Below are positions 49,803 through 58,018 of a DNA stretch of 64,000 nt, piece by piece. This DNA is from CBDDIP01 sp965229005. GTDB taxonomy: Bacteria; Actinomycetota; Acidimicrobiia; Acidimicrobiales; Ilumatobacteraceae. Numbering within the stretch: position 1 is the first letter of the stretch; the number at the start of each line of letters is the position of its first letter. The notes under the pieces are model-generated. The model was not told the origin of the DNA. It worked only from the letters and a program-made list of their open reading frames with translations, and did not search any database. The position numbers were made by a program, and so were the translations under genes. Where the stretch lies: NCBI GenBank assembly GCA_965229005.1, contig CBDDIP010000001.1:1296393-1360392 (forward strand). Reading direction: 5' to 3'.

Positions 49803-50759
49803 TCATGTCCCGTGACGCACCAGGACGTCGATGGTCATCGCCGCGAACAGCAGCGTGACGTAGGTGATGCTGTAGCCGAACACGCGCATCGAACGTTGCG
49901 GGGTGGGGTTGCGACCGAGCTCGATCGTCCCGAACAGGAACAGGCAACCCAGCACGATGGCAGCGACCATGTACGTCGCACCGAGGTGCGCGACCGGGCC
50001 GAGCAGGATCGTCGCCGCCACCATGACGGCCGTGTAGCCGACCATCTTGCGGACCGTGACCTCCGCGGAGGCAACGGCCGGCAGCATCGGCACGTTGGCC
50101 GCGCGATAGTCGTCGGCGTAGCGGATGGCCAGCGCCCAGAAGTGCGGCGGGGTCCACAGGAACATGACGGCGAAGAGCACGATCGGCGCCCACGTGACGT
50201 CGTTGCGCACGGCGGCCCAGCCGACGAGTACCGGCACCGCACCGGCGGCGCCACCGATGACGATGTTCTGCGTGCTCGTGCGCTTCAACCACAGCGTGTA
50301 GACGAAGACGTAGAACAGCGTTGCGCAGAGCGCCAGCACGGCGGACAACAGGTTGGCACCCCACCAGAGCACGGCGAAGGCCACGGCCTCCAGCGCCAGC
50401 GCGAACACCAGCGCCTGGCGCGGCTGGATGAGGCCCGTGACCAGGGGCCGTCCCTGCGTGCGGGGCATCAGCTTGTCGATGTCGCGGTCGACCACCATGT
50501 TGATCGCGTTGGCGCCGCCCGCGGCCAGCGTGCCGCCCAGCAGGGTGATCAGGACCAGGCTCGTGGCCGGCCAGCCCTGCTCGGCCAGGACCATCGTCGG
50601 CACCGTCGTGATCAGCAGCAGCTCGATGATCCGCGGCTTGGTGAGCGCGATGTAGCCACCGACGACCGTGGTCGGGGTGCGGCGCGACCCGTGGGCCACA
50701 CCGCCCGGCGCCAACCGAGAGGGAACGATGGGACGAGCGCCAACAGCCAAGGGCCCCAT
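49803..50759 (-). CDS. ctaB: Protohaem IX farnesyltransferase (haem O synthase)
   Basis: A 318-residue UbiA-family prenyltransferase with about nine helices. Seen are ALTKPRIIELLLITTVPTM, the first Asp-rich motif NMVVDRDIDKLMPRTQGRPL, YTLWLKRTSTQNIVIGGAAGAVP and the second Asp-rich segment WTPPHFWALAIRYADDYRAANVPMLP. It makes haem O, the precursor of haem A for the oxidase. It is 93 bp upstream of the ligand-less subunit I paralogue in the same direction and divergent from clpS. ATG 50759 is used; the longer frame would overlap the promoter region. Confidence 0.93.
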   Translation of the reverse strand: MGPLAVGARPIVPSRLAPGGVAHGSRRTPTTVVGGYIALTKPRIIELLLITTVPTMVLAEQGWPATSLVLITLLGGTLAAGGANAINMVVDRDIDKLMPRTQGRPLVTGLIQPRQALVFALALEAVAFAVLWWGANLLSAVLALCATLFYVFVYTLWLKRTSTQNIVIGGAAGAVPVLVGWAAVRNDVTWAPIVLFAVMFLWTPPHFWALAIRYADDYRAANVPMLPAVASAEVTVRKMVGYTAVMVAATILLGPVAHLGATYMVAAIVLGCLFLFGTIELGRNPTPQRSMRVFGYSITYVTLLFAAMTIDVLVRHGT

Positions 50760-50833
50760 CGTACGGTCGAGCGAGAGCGGGCCGCCAACCCGCGGCCAAC
50801 CCGCAACGGCCAAGCCAGGGCAGAATGGGTGCC

Positions 50834-51130
50834 ATGCCTCCCGCACCGATGCCCGTCGAGGTCGACGAACCGGACATCGACAGCACGACCAGCCCGGATC
50901 GTCCGTGGATCGTGCTCGTGTGGAACGACCCGATCAACCTGATGAGCTACGTCACGTTCGTGTTCCAGAAGCTGTTCGGATACAGCCTGGAGAAGGCCAC
51001 CGAGCTGATGCTGGACGTGCACCACAAGGGCCGCGCGGTCGTCAGCAGCGGTGCTCGCGAGAAGGCCGAGATCGACGTCTTCCGGCTGCACGAGCACGGC
51101 CTGTGGGCCACGATGCAGCAGGACGCGTGA
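50834..51130 (+). CDS. clpS: ClpS adaptor protein
   Basis: A 98-residue ClpS, which delivers N-degron substrates to ClpAP/ClpCP. Seen are WIVLVWNDPINLMSYVTFVFQKLFGYS, the Met/Leu-pocket segment LMLDVHHKGRAVVSSGAREKAE and HEHGLWATMQQ. CAGAAT at 50821-50826 is a -10-like hexamer ending 7 bp before the ATG, so the message may be leaderless; an ATG at 50825 is the alternative start. Its stop overlaps the DUF2017 start (TGATG). Confidence 0.93.
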   Translation: MPPAPMPVEVDEPDIDSTTSPDRPWIVLVWNDPINLMSYVTFVFQKLFGYSLEKATELMLDVHHKGRAVVSSGAREKAEIDVFRLHEHGLWATMQQDA

Positions 51131-51627
51131 TGGCCCGTCGCCGCCGTCCCAAGGCACCGTTCCAGCGCGTGCGCGACGGCGTCGTCGTGCACCTCGAGCC
51201 GGAGGAGCGCGAGCTGCTGATGCGTTTGCTCGAGGAGCTGCGCTCGATGCTGCTCGGCTCGTCCGACGAGCCGCTGCTGCGGCGCATGTTCCCGGTGGCG
51301 TACCACCTGCCGGCCGACGCCGAGGCGGACGTCGAGTACCAACGCCTGATGCGCGAGGACCTGGTGGCGTCTCGTTTGACGGCGATCGCCACGGTCGGCC
51401 AGGCACTGAGCGGCGAGAGCGGACCACTCGACGAGGCGGCGATGATCTCGGTGATGCAGTCGTTGAACTCGTTGCGGCTCGTGCTCGGCACGATGCTCGA
51501 CGTCAGCGAGGAGACAGATCTGGCCGACATCGCCGACGACGATCCGCTCGTCGGCGAGCACCACCTGTACGGCTACCTGAGCTACCTGCTCGACAGTGCC
51601 GTCGGCGTGGTCATGTCGGCGACATGA
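51130..51627 (+). CDS. DUF2017 protein encoded next to ClpS
   Basis: A 165-residue, mostly helical protein with a basic start (MARRRRPKAPFQRVRDG) and HLEPEERELLMRLLEELRSML, RRMFPVAYHLPADAEADVEYQRLMREDL and YGYLSYLLDSAVGVVM. DUF2017 genes follow clpS throughout actinobacteria; this conserved coupling, seen here as a one-base stop/start overlap, suggests a role with ClpS, but no biochemical function is known to me. The end overlaps the convergent degV by 17 bp. Confidence 0.85.
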   Translation: MARRRRPKAPFQRVRDGVVVHLEPEERELLMRLLEELRSMLLGSSDEPLLRRMFPVAYHLPADAEADVEYQRLMREDLVASRLTAIATVGQALSGESGPLDEAAMISVMQSLNSLRLVLGTMLDVSEETDLADIADDDPLVGEHHLYGYLSYLLDSAVGVVMSAT

Positions 51628-52459
51628 AGCAGCCGACCGTTCCCGGCCCGGTGCGCGCACCGACGCTCGGACCGATGCGGTAGCGAACCACTTCCGCAAC
51701 GGACGGGTCGATGGCGAGCGCACCGGCCAGCGCATCCGCGAGCGGCGCGGCGCTCTCGTCGCCAAGGCCGACGCCCACGCGCAAGCGCGCTCCCCAACCC
51801 GCGGCATAGGCGGCCATCGCCGCCACTGCGTCGTGCATCGTGTGCACCCGCTGCACGAGCTGCACCGTGCCCTCGCGCAACGTGAGCACCGGGATGCCGT
51901 CGCCTGGCACCGCGCCGCCTGGCACCCCACCGCCGGCACGAACGAGGTCGAGCCCGCCGACGACGAACACGGTGCCGACACGTGGCGCTGACGACTCGAC
52001 GAGCGCAGCGATCTCGTCGACGCTGGCGCCGGTCGAGGCGGCCTCGGCGGCCGCCCACACGCAGCACCCCACGCCGACGCCACCGATGCCGGTGTCGACG
52101 ACGCGAACCGGCACGTGCACCGAGCGCGCCGCGAGGCGTGCCTGGTTCACGGTCGCCGAGATCGATGTCGCCAGGTGCACGGAGACGATCGACGTGCACC
52201 CACGCGCGGCGAGCTCGTCGTAGGCCGCGGCGAACTGACCCGAGCTGGGCTCGCTGGTCTGCACGTCGGGCCGCTTGCCGTGTTGGAAGCGCGAGTAGAA
52301 GTCGTCCACGTCGAGGTCGACGCCCTCCAGGTGGTCGTGCCCGTCGATCGACACCGTCAGCGGGACGACCTCGATGCCGAAGCGCTCGACGATCTCCGGC
52401 GGCGTGTTGGCGCTGGAGTCGGTGCAGATGCCGATGTGCTGGTTCAGCGAGCGGGACAT
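51611..52459 (-). CDS. DegV-family fatty-acid-binding protein
   Basis: A 282-residue DegV protein. It begins IGICTDSSANTPPEIVERFGIEVVPLTV, then FYSRFQHGKRPDVQTSEPSSGQFAAAYDEL and VSVHLATSISATVNQARLAA, the three segments forming the lipid-headgroup site in FakB-like members. Relatives bind a fatty acid for a FakA kinase or serve unknown roles; no fakA is in the window. It lies 12 bp after the GT87-like gene on the same strand. Confidence 0.87.
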   Translation of the reverse strand: MSRSLNQHIGICTDSSANTPPEIVERFGIEVVPLTVSIDGHDHLEGVDLDVDDFYSRFQHGKRPDVQTSEPSSGQFAAAYDELAARGCTSIVSVHLATSISATVNQARLAARSVHVPVRVVDTGIGGVGVGCCVWAAAEAASTGASVDEIAALVESSAPRVGTVFVVGGLDLVRAGGGVPGGAVPGDGIPVLTLREGTVQLVQRVHTMHDAVAAMAAYAAGWGARLRVGVGLGDESAAPLADALAGALAIDPSVAEVVRYRIGPSVGARTGPGTVGCFMSPT

Positions 52460-52471
52460 GGCCGTCCAGGC

Positions 52472-53632
52472 TCAGCGCCGAACGCCCGTCGATGACGCAT
52501 CCGAAAAAGCGTATGGGGGCTCATCGACCGAGTCGTCCACCTGGGACGATTGACCGACAGTTGTAACGCGGCGTTCGCGGCGGTCGGGCCACACGGCGAG
52601 GCCGATCGCGACCAGGCAGGCAGCCAGTCGCATCGTCGAGCGCAGGACCGCCTGCCCCGGGTCCTCCACGATCCACGTCGGCGGGAGGGCGAAGGCGACT
52701 CCGATGCTGGCCCACGGCAGTCGTCGGCCACCGGGGCGGACGTCCCACAGCAAGGTGCCCAGCAGGAGACCGACCGTGTAGTAGTTCCACGTCGCCGGAT
52801 CGAGCATCAAGCGCACCCCGAGCCCGCCAAGGATCACCGCCGACCAACGCCGACGCTTCACTGCGATCATCACCACGGCCGTCGCCAGGACGAGCTGGAG
52901 GATCCGCAGGAGGCTGGTGGGCGCGTGCGCCTGGTCCTCCCAGAACGTGCGCAGCACGCCGTCACGCGCCAACCACACCTGCGGTCGGACGCCGGCCATC
53001 GTGCCCGCTGGATCGGCGAGCACGAACGGCGTCCACCCGATGGCCGCCACGCCCACGCTCAGCGCCGGGTGCCGCCAACCGCGCCACCGGCGTTCGCCGG
53101 GGATCCACGTCACGGGCACGAGCAGGACGACCCACGGCTTGGTCAGCAGCGCCACACCGATGAGCACCGCCGCCGGCACCCGCCGGCCGCGCTGCACGAG
53201 CAGCATCGCCGCGGCCGCGATGGTGATGACGATCGCATCGTCGAGGTGACCCATCACCTTGAGGAACGGCCACCACCACATCAGGATCGACCCGCCGATC
53301 ATGAAGCAGAACGGGTGGCCGGCCGCGGACGAGAACCGGTCGACGCACCACAGGGTGACCAGCGCGAGCGCGATCACGATCAGGGTGAGCGCGTTCGGCC
53401 CCCAGCCATACAGCAGCCGCACGGCGACGAGGTTCACCGGGCCCGATTGGATCCCCGGCCGCTCGGCGAAGATGCGCAGCCACAGCCCGCCGGTCATCTC
53501 CTTCGACCAGTCGAAGAAGTGCGGCCAGTCACCGACTTCCGGACGAGCCCGATGGAACGCCAGCAGGAGCACCGACATCGGCACGGAGAGACGTGCGACG
53601 GTCCACCATCGGGTGCCGGCTGCAACAGGCAT
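52472..53632 (-). CDS. GT87-like integral membrane glycosyltransferase/mannosyltransferase-type protein, copy A
   Basis: A 386-residue protein with about ten to eleven helices. It shares GDW at the first loop, GHLDDAIVI, TKPWVVLLVPVTW, LDPATWNYYTVGLLLGTLLWD and the C-terminal RLAACLVAIGLAVWPDRRER with the protein at 54586-55695. The HLDDA and TKPW motifs fit polyprenol-phosphate-dependent (GT-C) membrane glycosyltransferases, though catalytic assignment is inference. ATG 53632 is preferred because an ATG 15 codons earlier would lie in the hairpin that terminates the tRNA cluster. Confidence 0.65.
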   Translation of the reverse strand: MPVAAGTRWWTVARLSVPMSVLLLAFHRARPEVGDWPHFFDWSKEMTGGLWLRIFAERPGIQSGPVNLVAVRLLYGWGPNALTLIVIALALVTLWCVDRFSSAAGHPFCFMIGGSILMWWWPFLKVMGHLDDAIVITIAAAAMLLVQRGRRVPAAVLIGVALLTKPWVVLLVPVTWIPGERRWRGWRHPALSVGVAAIGWTPFVLADPAGTMAGVRPQVWLARDGVLRTFWEDQAHAPTSLLRILQLVLATAVVMIAVKRRRWSAVILGGLGVRLMLDPATWNYYTVGLLLGTLLWDVRPGGRRLPWASIGVAFALPPTWIVEDPGQAVLRSTMRLAACLVAIGLAVWPDRRERRVTTVGQSSQVDDSVDEPPYAFSDASSTGVRR

Positions 53633-53669
53633 CACCTGAGATCGGCGCGCTGCGCGTCGCACTTGAACG

Positions 53670-53697
53670 AAGGCCACGGGCCGGAGCCCGTGGCCTT
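53670..53697 (-). terminator. Terminator of the tRNA cluster
   Basis: A perfect 12-bp stem (53670-53681 with 53686-53697) with a 4-nt loop lies 10 bp beyond the 3' end of tRNA-Phe. Reading on the minus strand, CGTTC follows the stem; on the plus strand CCTTTC. It probably ends the tRNA transcript and separates it from the GT87-like gene. Confidence 0.7.
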
Positions 53698-53707
53698 CCT
53701 TTCAGAG

Positions 53708-53780
53708 TGGTCGAGACCGGCGTCGATCCGGTGACCTTCCGCTTTTCAGGCGGACGCTCTGCCGACTGAGCTACTCGACC
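53708..53780 (-). tRNA. tRNA-Phe (GAA)
   Basis: A 73-nt cloverleaf. The acceptor is GGTCGAG paired with CTCGACC. The anticodon stem TCCGC/GCGGA encloses loop CTGAAAA, giving anticodon GAA. The T arm is ACCGG/CCGGT with loop ATCGACG. CCA is not encoded. It is the last of three tRNAs on this strand. Confidence 0.93.
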
Positions 53781-53832
53781 CTGCTGGCAACAACTCTCAC
53801 TTGCCCGCTGATCGCTCTTGCGAACGATCTGG

Positions 53833-53906
53833 CGGTCCCGACGGGACTCGAACCCGCGACCTCCGGCTTGACAGGCCGGCGTGAACTCCAACTTCACCAC
53901 GGGACC
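53833..53906 (-). tRNA. tRNA-Asp (GTC)
   Basis: A 74-nt cloverleaf with acceptor GGTCCCG/CGGGACC and discriminator G. The anticodon loop CTGTCAA reads GTC. The T arm is CGGGT(TCGA)-type with GGGTTCGAGTCCC. It lies between tRNA-Glu and tRNA-Phe, the common actinobacterial order. Confidence 0.93.
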
Positions 53907-53928
53907 AACTGGAAGACCAGTAGGTCAG

Positions 53929-54001
53929 CACCCCCAACGGGATTCGAACCCGTGCCGCCACCTTGAAAGGGTGGTGTCCTAGGCCACTAGACGATGGGGG
54001 C
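53929..54001 (-). tRNA. tRNA-Glu (TTC)
   Basis: A 73-nt cloverleaf. The acceptor is GCCCCCA/TGGGGGT with a G-U first pair and discriminator G. The anticodon stem CCACC/GGTGG encloses CTTTCAA, giving anticodon TTC. The T loop is TTCGAAT. It is first in the Glu-Asp-Phe cluster. Confidence 0.93.
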
Positions 54002-54087
54002 AAGGAACACGTCTCCGGTTGAGAGCGTCGAAACGATAGCAGGGGCGTCCCAGGATTCCGCCAACGGATACCGGTACGGTTCGGTCG

Positions 54088-54534
54088 ATGCGACTGACGG
54101 CCGATCCTTCGCTCGACGCGGACGCCTACTCGTTCCACCACGAGATCCGGGTCCGCTTCGCCGAGACCGACGCGATGGGCATCGTCCACCACAGCCGCTA
54201 CCTCCCGTACCTGGAGGAGGCTCGCGTGGCCTGGTTGCGCCACCTCGGCCACCCGTACCAGGAGCTGCGCGCCGAGGGCCACGACGCGGCCGTGCTCGAG
54301 TGCTGGGTCCAGTACCGCCAGCCGTTGCGCTTCGACGACGAGGTCACCGTCCACGTCGTGCTCCATCGCGTCACCCGGGCCACCTTCGAGATCGCCTACC
54401 TGCTCACCGTCGACGGATCGGTGCGAGCCGTGGCGGCCACCGCCCACGGCACCATCACCACCGACGGGCGCCCCACCCGCCTGCCCCCGTGGATGGTCGA
54501 GATGGGCCGCCAGTTGCCTCCGCGCTCTGCCTGA
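54088..54534 (+). CDS. YbgC/4-hydroxybenzoyl-CoA-type acyl-CoA thioesterase
   Basis: A 148-residue hot-dog-fold thioesterase. IRVRFAETDAMGIVHHSRYLPYLEEARVAWLRHLG contains the catalytic Asp (ETDAMG) and the His/Tyr of the active site; QYRQPLRFDDEVTVHVVL and AHGTITTDGRP follow the fold. It probably hydrolyses short or aromatic acyl-CoA. ATG 54088 begins 87 bp beyond tRNA-Glu on the opposite strand and precedes the second GT87-like gene by 51 bp. Confidence 0.88.
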   Translation: MRLTADPSLDADAYSFHHEIRVRFAETDAMGIVHHSRYLPYLEEARVAWLRHLGHPYQELRAEGHDAAVLECWVQYRQPLRFDDEVTVHVVLHRVTRATFEIAYLLTVDGSVRAVAATAHGTITTDGRPTRLPPWMVEMGRQLPPRSA

Positions 54535-54585
54535 TCGACGCTCAATCGACATCAAGGCCGCTCGCTGGGATGCCGATGATCCTGC

Positions 54586-55695
54586 ATGCGTTCGATGGCG
54601 GGCGAGGCCCGGACGAATGCGGCGCTGCGGGCATCCCAGGTCCTGGCAGTTCCGGTGGCAGTCGGTGTCGTGGCGATGGCCGCGGCCCGCGACGTCACCG
54701 GTGACTGGGACTTCTTCACGGGCATCGCTCGGATGCTGCTCGGCAGCGAGGGCCTGTCGGTCTATGCCGCGCACCCCGAGTGCCAGACCGGCCCGCTCAG
54801 CCTGCTGCTGACCGCGCTGCTCGCGCCGCACGGCAGGGTCGCGCTCAGCGCGGCGGTCCTGGTGACGGGCCTGGTTGCGCTCCGGTGGGCCACGCGGCTG
54901 GCCGTCGGCCGGAACCTGATCACCACGTGGGCGCTCGGTTCGCTCCTGATGGTCTGGTGGCCGTACCTGGCCACGTCCGGCCACCTCGACGACGCGCTCA
55001 CGCTCGCACTCGCCTCCGCAGCGACGGCGATGACGGTGCAGGGCCGGCGCGGGCCGGCGGCGGTGCTGCTGGGGATCAGCCTGGCGATCAAGCCGTGGAG
55101 CGTGTTCCTGCTCCCGCTGACCTGGCAACCCGGCACCGGCGTTCGCGGTTGGCGGCCGCCGGCGTTGAGCGTGTTCATCGGCGCGCTCATGTGGAGCCCG
55201 TTCCTCGTCGCCGCCCCGCGCACCTTCGGCGGCCTGCAGCCACAGCTGCGCATCGCGCCGGACTCGCTGTTCCGTCTCCTCGGCATCGACGCATCGAGCA
55301 CGATCATCCACTCGCTGCGCCTGCCGCAGCTGCTGCTCAGCGCAGCAGTCGTGATGATCGCCGTCCGACAGGGCCGCCATGCCGGCGCGCTCCTCGGCGG
55401 CATCGCGGTGCGGATGCTGCTCGACCCCGGCACGTGGAACTACTACACCGCCGGGTTCGTCCTCGGTGCGGTGATGTGGGACTTCCATCGCGCCCGGCGG
55501 CTGCCCGTCGCCAGCCTGGTCGCCACGTTCACGCTGCTGCCGAACTGGATGCTCAGCGACCTCCCGGTGGTCCGCGGGCTCTTGCGCTTGGCCGGCTGCC
55601 TCGTGGCCATCGCCCTCGTGTGCACGCCCGAGCGGCCGGTCGCGCACGACGCGTCCGCGTCGACGACGGCCGCGAACGATCTCGTCGCTGTGTAA
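54586..55695 (+). CDS. GT87-like integral membrane protein, copy B
   Basis: A 369-residue protein with about ten helices, homologous to the protein at 52472-53632: GDWDFF at the first loop, ECQTGPLSLLL, GHLDDALTLALASAATAM, KPWSVFLLPLTWQPG, LDPGTWNYYTAGFVLGAVMWD and LLRLAGCLVAIALVCTPER. The conserved Asp pair after HL and the KPW loop are likely functional. The two copies stand head to head around the tRNA cluster and the thioesterase gene. An ATG three codons downstream (54595) is also possible. Confidence 0.65.
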   Translation: MRSMAGEARTNAALRASQVLAVPVAVGVVAMAAARDVTGDWDFFTGIARMLLGSEGLSVYAAHPECQTGPLSLLLTALLAPHGRVALSAAVLVTGLVALRWATRLAVGRNLITTWALGSLLMVWWPYLATSGHLDDALTLALASAATAMTVQGRRGPAAVLLGISLAIKPWSVFLLPLTWQPGTGVRGWRPPALSVFIGALMWSPFLVAAPRTFGGLQPQLRIAPDSLFRLLGIDASSTIIHSLRLPQLLLSAAVVMIAVRQGRHAGALLGGIAVRMLLDPGTWNYYTAGFVLGAVMWDFHRARRLPVASLVATFTLLPNWMLSDLPVVRGLLRLAGCLVAIALVCTPERPVAHDASASTTAANDLVAV

Positions 55696-55758
55696 CGGGA
55701 ACGCGACAGTTCTGTCGCGCCCCTCGACAACGGACGCGAACGCGGCCAACATGCGCGC

Positions 55759-55983
55759 ATGCAGGGCAACGGGGTCGCAGTCGATGCAGCCAACGCGGTC
55801 GACACGGCACGCGGACGGGTCGTCCGCCGTGCGGATCTGGTCATCGGAGCAGGACTGCCGGCGTTCGTCGGCGCCGCGCTCCTCAGCGATTCAGCGGCGA
55901 CGTGGTGGTCGCGGTTGATCATCGCACCGGTGGCGTTCGCGCTCGCGTGGATCGCCGCGCGCGACCTGCGCCATCACGCCTGA
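55759..55983 (+). CDS. Small membrane protein, 74 aa
   Basis: Starts MQGNGVAVDAANAVDTARG, then two hydrophobic stretches (about 28-42 and 48-66, ending WSRLIIAPVAFALAWIAARDL) and a His-rich end. No family is recognised. It follows the GT87-like gene by 63 bp and ends just before a hairpin, so it is likely a true short gene, though a weak ribosome site leaves some doubt. Confidence 0.5.
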   Translation: MQGNGVAVDAANAVDTARGRVVRRADLVIGAGLPAFVGAALLSDSAATWWSRLIIAPVAFALAWIAARDLRHHA

Positions 55984-55993
55984 GGTTGGTCTT

Positions 55994-56033
55994 GCGACCG
56001 GTGGGTGGAGCAGAGCTCACACCCACCGGTCGC
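55994..56033. terminator. Bidirectional hairpin between convergent genes
   Basis: A perfect 14-bp stem (55994-56007 with 56020-56033) around a 12-nt loop lies between the end of the small membrane protein gene and the end of the diguanylate cyclase gene. No T-run is present, so termination may be weak or Rho-assisted. Confidence 0.6.
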
Positions 56034-56059
56034 TGCACGGCGCCGCGTCGGTGCCCGTT

Positions 56060-57886
56060 TCACTGCGACGCGGCGCTGGCGATCTCCCGCTGGACCTGAA
56101 CGGCAGCGTCGGCTGCTGCTGCAGCTTCGGCGTGGTGCAGACGCTTGGTTCGATACATGTCCTCGTCGGCGGCGGCGAGCAGCACGTCGACGGTGGCGCC
56201 CACGGCGCCGTAGGCGGAACCGATGCTGGCGCCGACGCTGACGACGACGTCCGCGCCGATGTCGATCGGCAGGCTGATCGCCTTCGCCAGCCGGCGGCGC
56301 AGCGCCACCATCCGGTAGTCGTGCGGGGGCGGCAGCACGAACAGTGCGAACTCGTCGCCACCGAGACGGGCGACGGCGTCACCGTCACGGAGCTCGGCCT
56401 GGAGCCGGCGTGCGACCTCGGCGAGCACGACGTCGCCGGCGAGGTGGCCGAGACGGTCGTTGATCGGCTTGAAGTCGTCGAGATCGATGTAGAACACGAG
56501 CGCCGGGCTCGTCGCCCGCTCGAGGTGACGCTCCAACGCGTCGCGGAAGCCGGTGCGGTTCAAGAGTCCGGTGAGCGGATCGTGGCTCGCCTCGTGGCCG
56601 AGCCGGGCGTGCTCGCGGCGCGTCCCGGTGATGTCGCGCAGGCCGACGTGGATCTGGCGATCACGGTCGTCGCCGGTGCTGTGCACGCGAGCTTCCAACC
56701 ACACCGGATCGTCCGCGCGCGCCGGGTTGTGGATGCGGAACTCGACGGAGTGGCGGCGACTGGAACCGAACGCGGCGTCGATCGCCCGGCGAACCGAGAG
56801 GTGGTCGTCGAAGTGCACGGCCTCGAACACGCTGCGGCCGAGCGCGAGCTCGGCAGGGATGCCCAACAGATCGGGCAGCGACGGCGAGACCCAGATCACG
56901 TGACCGCGCGGGTCGAGCGTCAGCACGGCGTCAGCGACTGCGTCGGCGACCGAGTGCCACAACGCCTCGGCGTTGCGCAGCTGCTCCTCGGTCTGACGAG
57001 CGTGGGTGACGTCGCGCCACACGGCGATGAGCCCGTCCTCCATGCCGATCAGGTGCACCTCGAACACGCCGTCGCGGTTGGCCTCGTGGGCCTCGAGCTC
57101 GTAGATCACCGGTGTCGACTGGCCGACGGCAGAGAGCCAGCTGGCCAGCACGGACAGGCGCGACTGCTCGGTCAAGCGCAGCGACAGGAGCTCGCCGATC
57201 GCATCGGAGCCGAGCGCCCGACGGCCGGCGCCGTTGAGGTAGGTGCATCGGAGATCGACGACCGACCCGGCACTGTCGCGGACGGCGCTGTACCGACCGA
57301 CTGGCTCGAGCATCGCCTCCAGTGACCCGAGCAGCTCGCTCTCGCGAGCGGCCAGCTGCGCGGTCCGCGCCTCCAGGGCGCGGCGCGTGCGCTGGGCCGC
57401 GGCGCCGGCGACGGCACCCGTGAAGATCAGCACGAGGCTGCCGCGCCAGCCCGTCGAGGGGTAGCGCGGTGCGCCGTCGAGCACGGCCGGAACGGCCAGC
57501 ACGAATCCGCCGGCGACGACGATCGCCTGCAGCTGGCGCCGCGATCCGTAGAGGCCCACCCAGAGCATCGGCAGCAGCACGAGGGGCCCGTAGCCGCCAA
57601 CCGTGCCGAACGTGGCATGACGCATCAGACCGGCCGAGAGCAGGTACAGGAACGCAGGCACGCACTCGCTCCAGGCCGGCAGACGCCGCCACGGCACCGC
57701 AAGCGTGGCGGCACTGACGACGACCACGAAGCCGACCGCCAACCACCACAACGACCGATCGGTGGTCCCGCCCGTGATCGGCTCGATGGCGACCGCCACC
57801 GCCCCGCCGACGGCGAACGGCAACGCCCGCCTGATGGCACCGGCGCTGCTGAGCAGCCGGGGCGCGTCGTCGAGTTCGGTCGTCAC
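56060..57886 (-). CDS. Membrane-bound PAS-GGDEF diguanylate cyclase
   Basis: A 608-residue protein. The N-terminal membrane domain has about five to six helices (15-190), then a coiled segment (ALEARTAQLAARESELLGSLE), two PAS domains (about 210-320 and 325-440) and a GGDEF domain. The active site is intact (GGDEF 509-513), as is the inhibitory RxxD site five residues before it (RDGD), so c-di-GMP synthesis with product feedback is expected. No EAL or HD-GYP phosphodiesterase is in the window. GTG 57886 is chosen as start; an upstream extension of the frame runs into the neighbouring gene. Confidence 0.9.
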   Translation of the reverse strand: MTTELDDAPRLLSSAGAIRRALPFAVGGAVAVAIEPITGGTTDRSLWWLAVGFVVVVSAATLAVPWRRLPAWSECVPAFLYLLSAGLMRHATFGTVGGYGPLVLLPMLWVGLYGSRRQLQAIVVAGGFVLAVPAVLDGAPRYPSTGWRGSLVLIFTGAVAGAAAQRTRRALEARTAQLAARESELLGSLEAMLEPVGRYSAVRDSAGSVVDLRCTYLNGAGRRALGSDAIGELLSLRLTEQSRLSVLASWLSAVGQSTPVIYELEAHEANRDGVFEVHLIGMEDGLIAVWRDVTHARQTEEQLRNAEALWHSVADAVADAVLTLDPRGHVIWVSPSLPDLLGIPAELALGRSVFEAVHFDDHLSVRRAIDAAFGSSRRHSVEFRIHNPARADDPVWLEARVHSTGDDRDRQIHVGLRDITGTRREHARLGHEASHDPLTGLLNRTGFRDALERHLERATSPALVFYIDLDDFKPINDRLGHLAGDVVLAEVARRLQAELRDGDAVARLGGDEFALFVLPPPHDYRMVALRRRLAKAISLPIDIGADVVVSVGASIGSAYGAVGATVDVLLAAADEDMYRTKRLHHAEAAAAADAAVQVQREIASAASQ

Positions 57887-58018
57887 AGTCCAGATCGTCG
57901 GCACACTTGACGGACGACTTGACGACGATTCCTGCAAATCCACCAGGAAACTTGCACCAACAAATCCAGTGTCCTGCACTGGCGCACATCGCCCAGGTGA
58001 GCGAACATCTCGCCCAGC

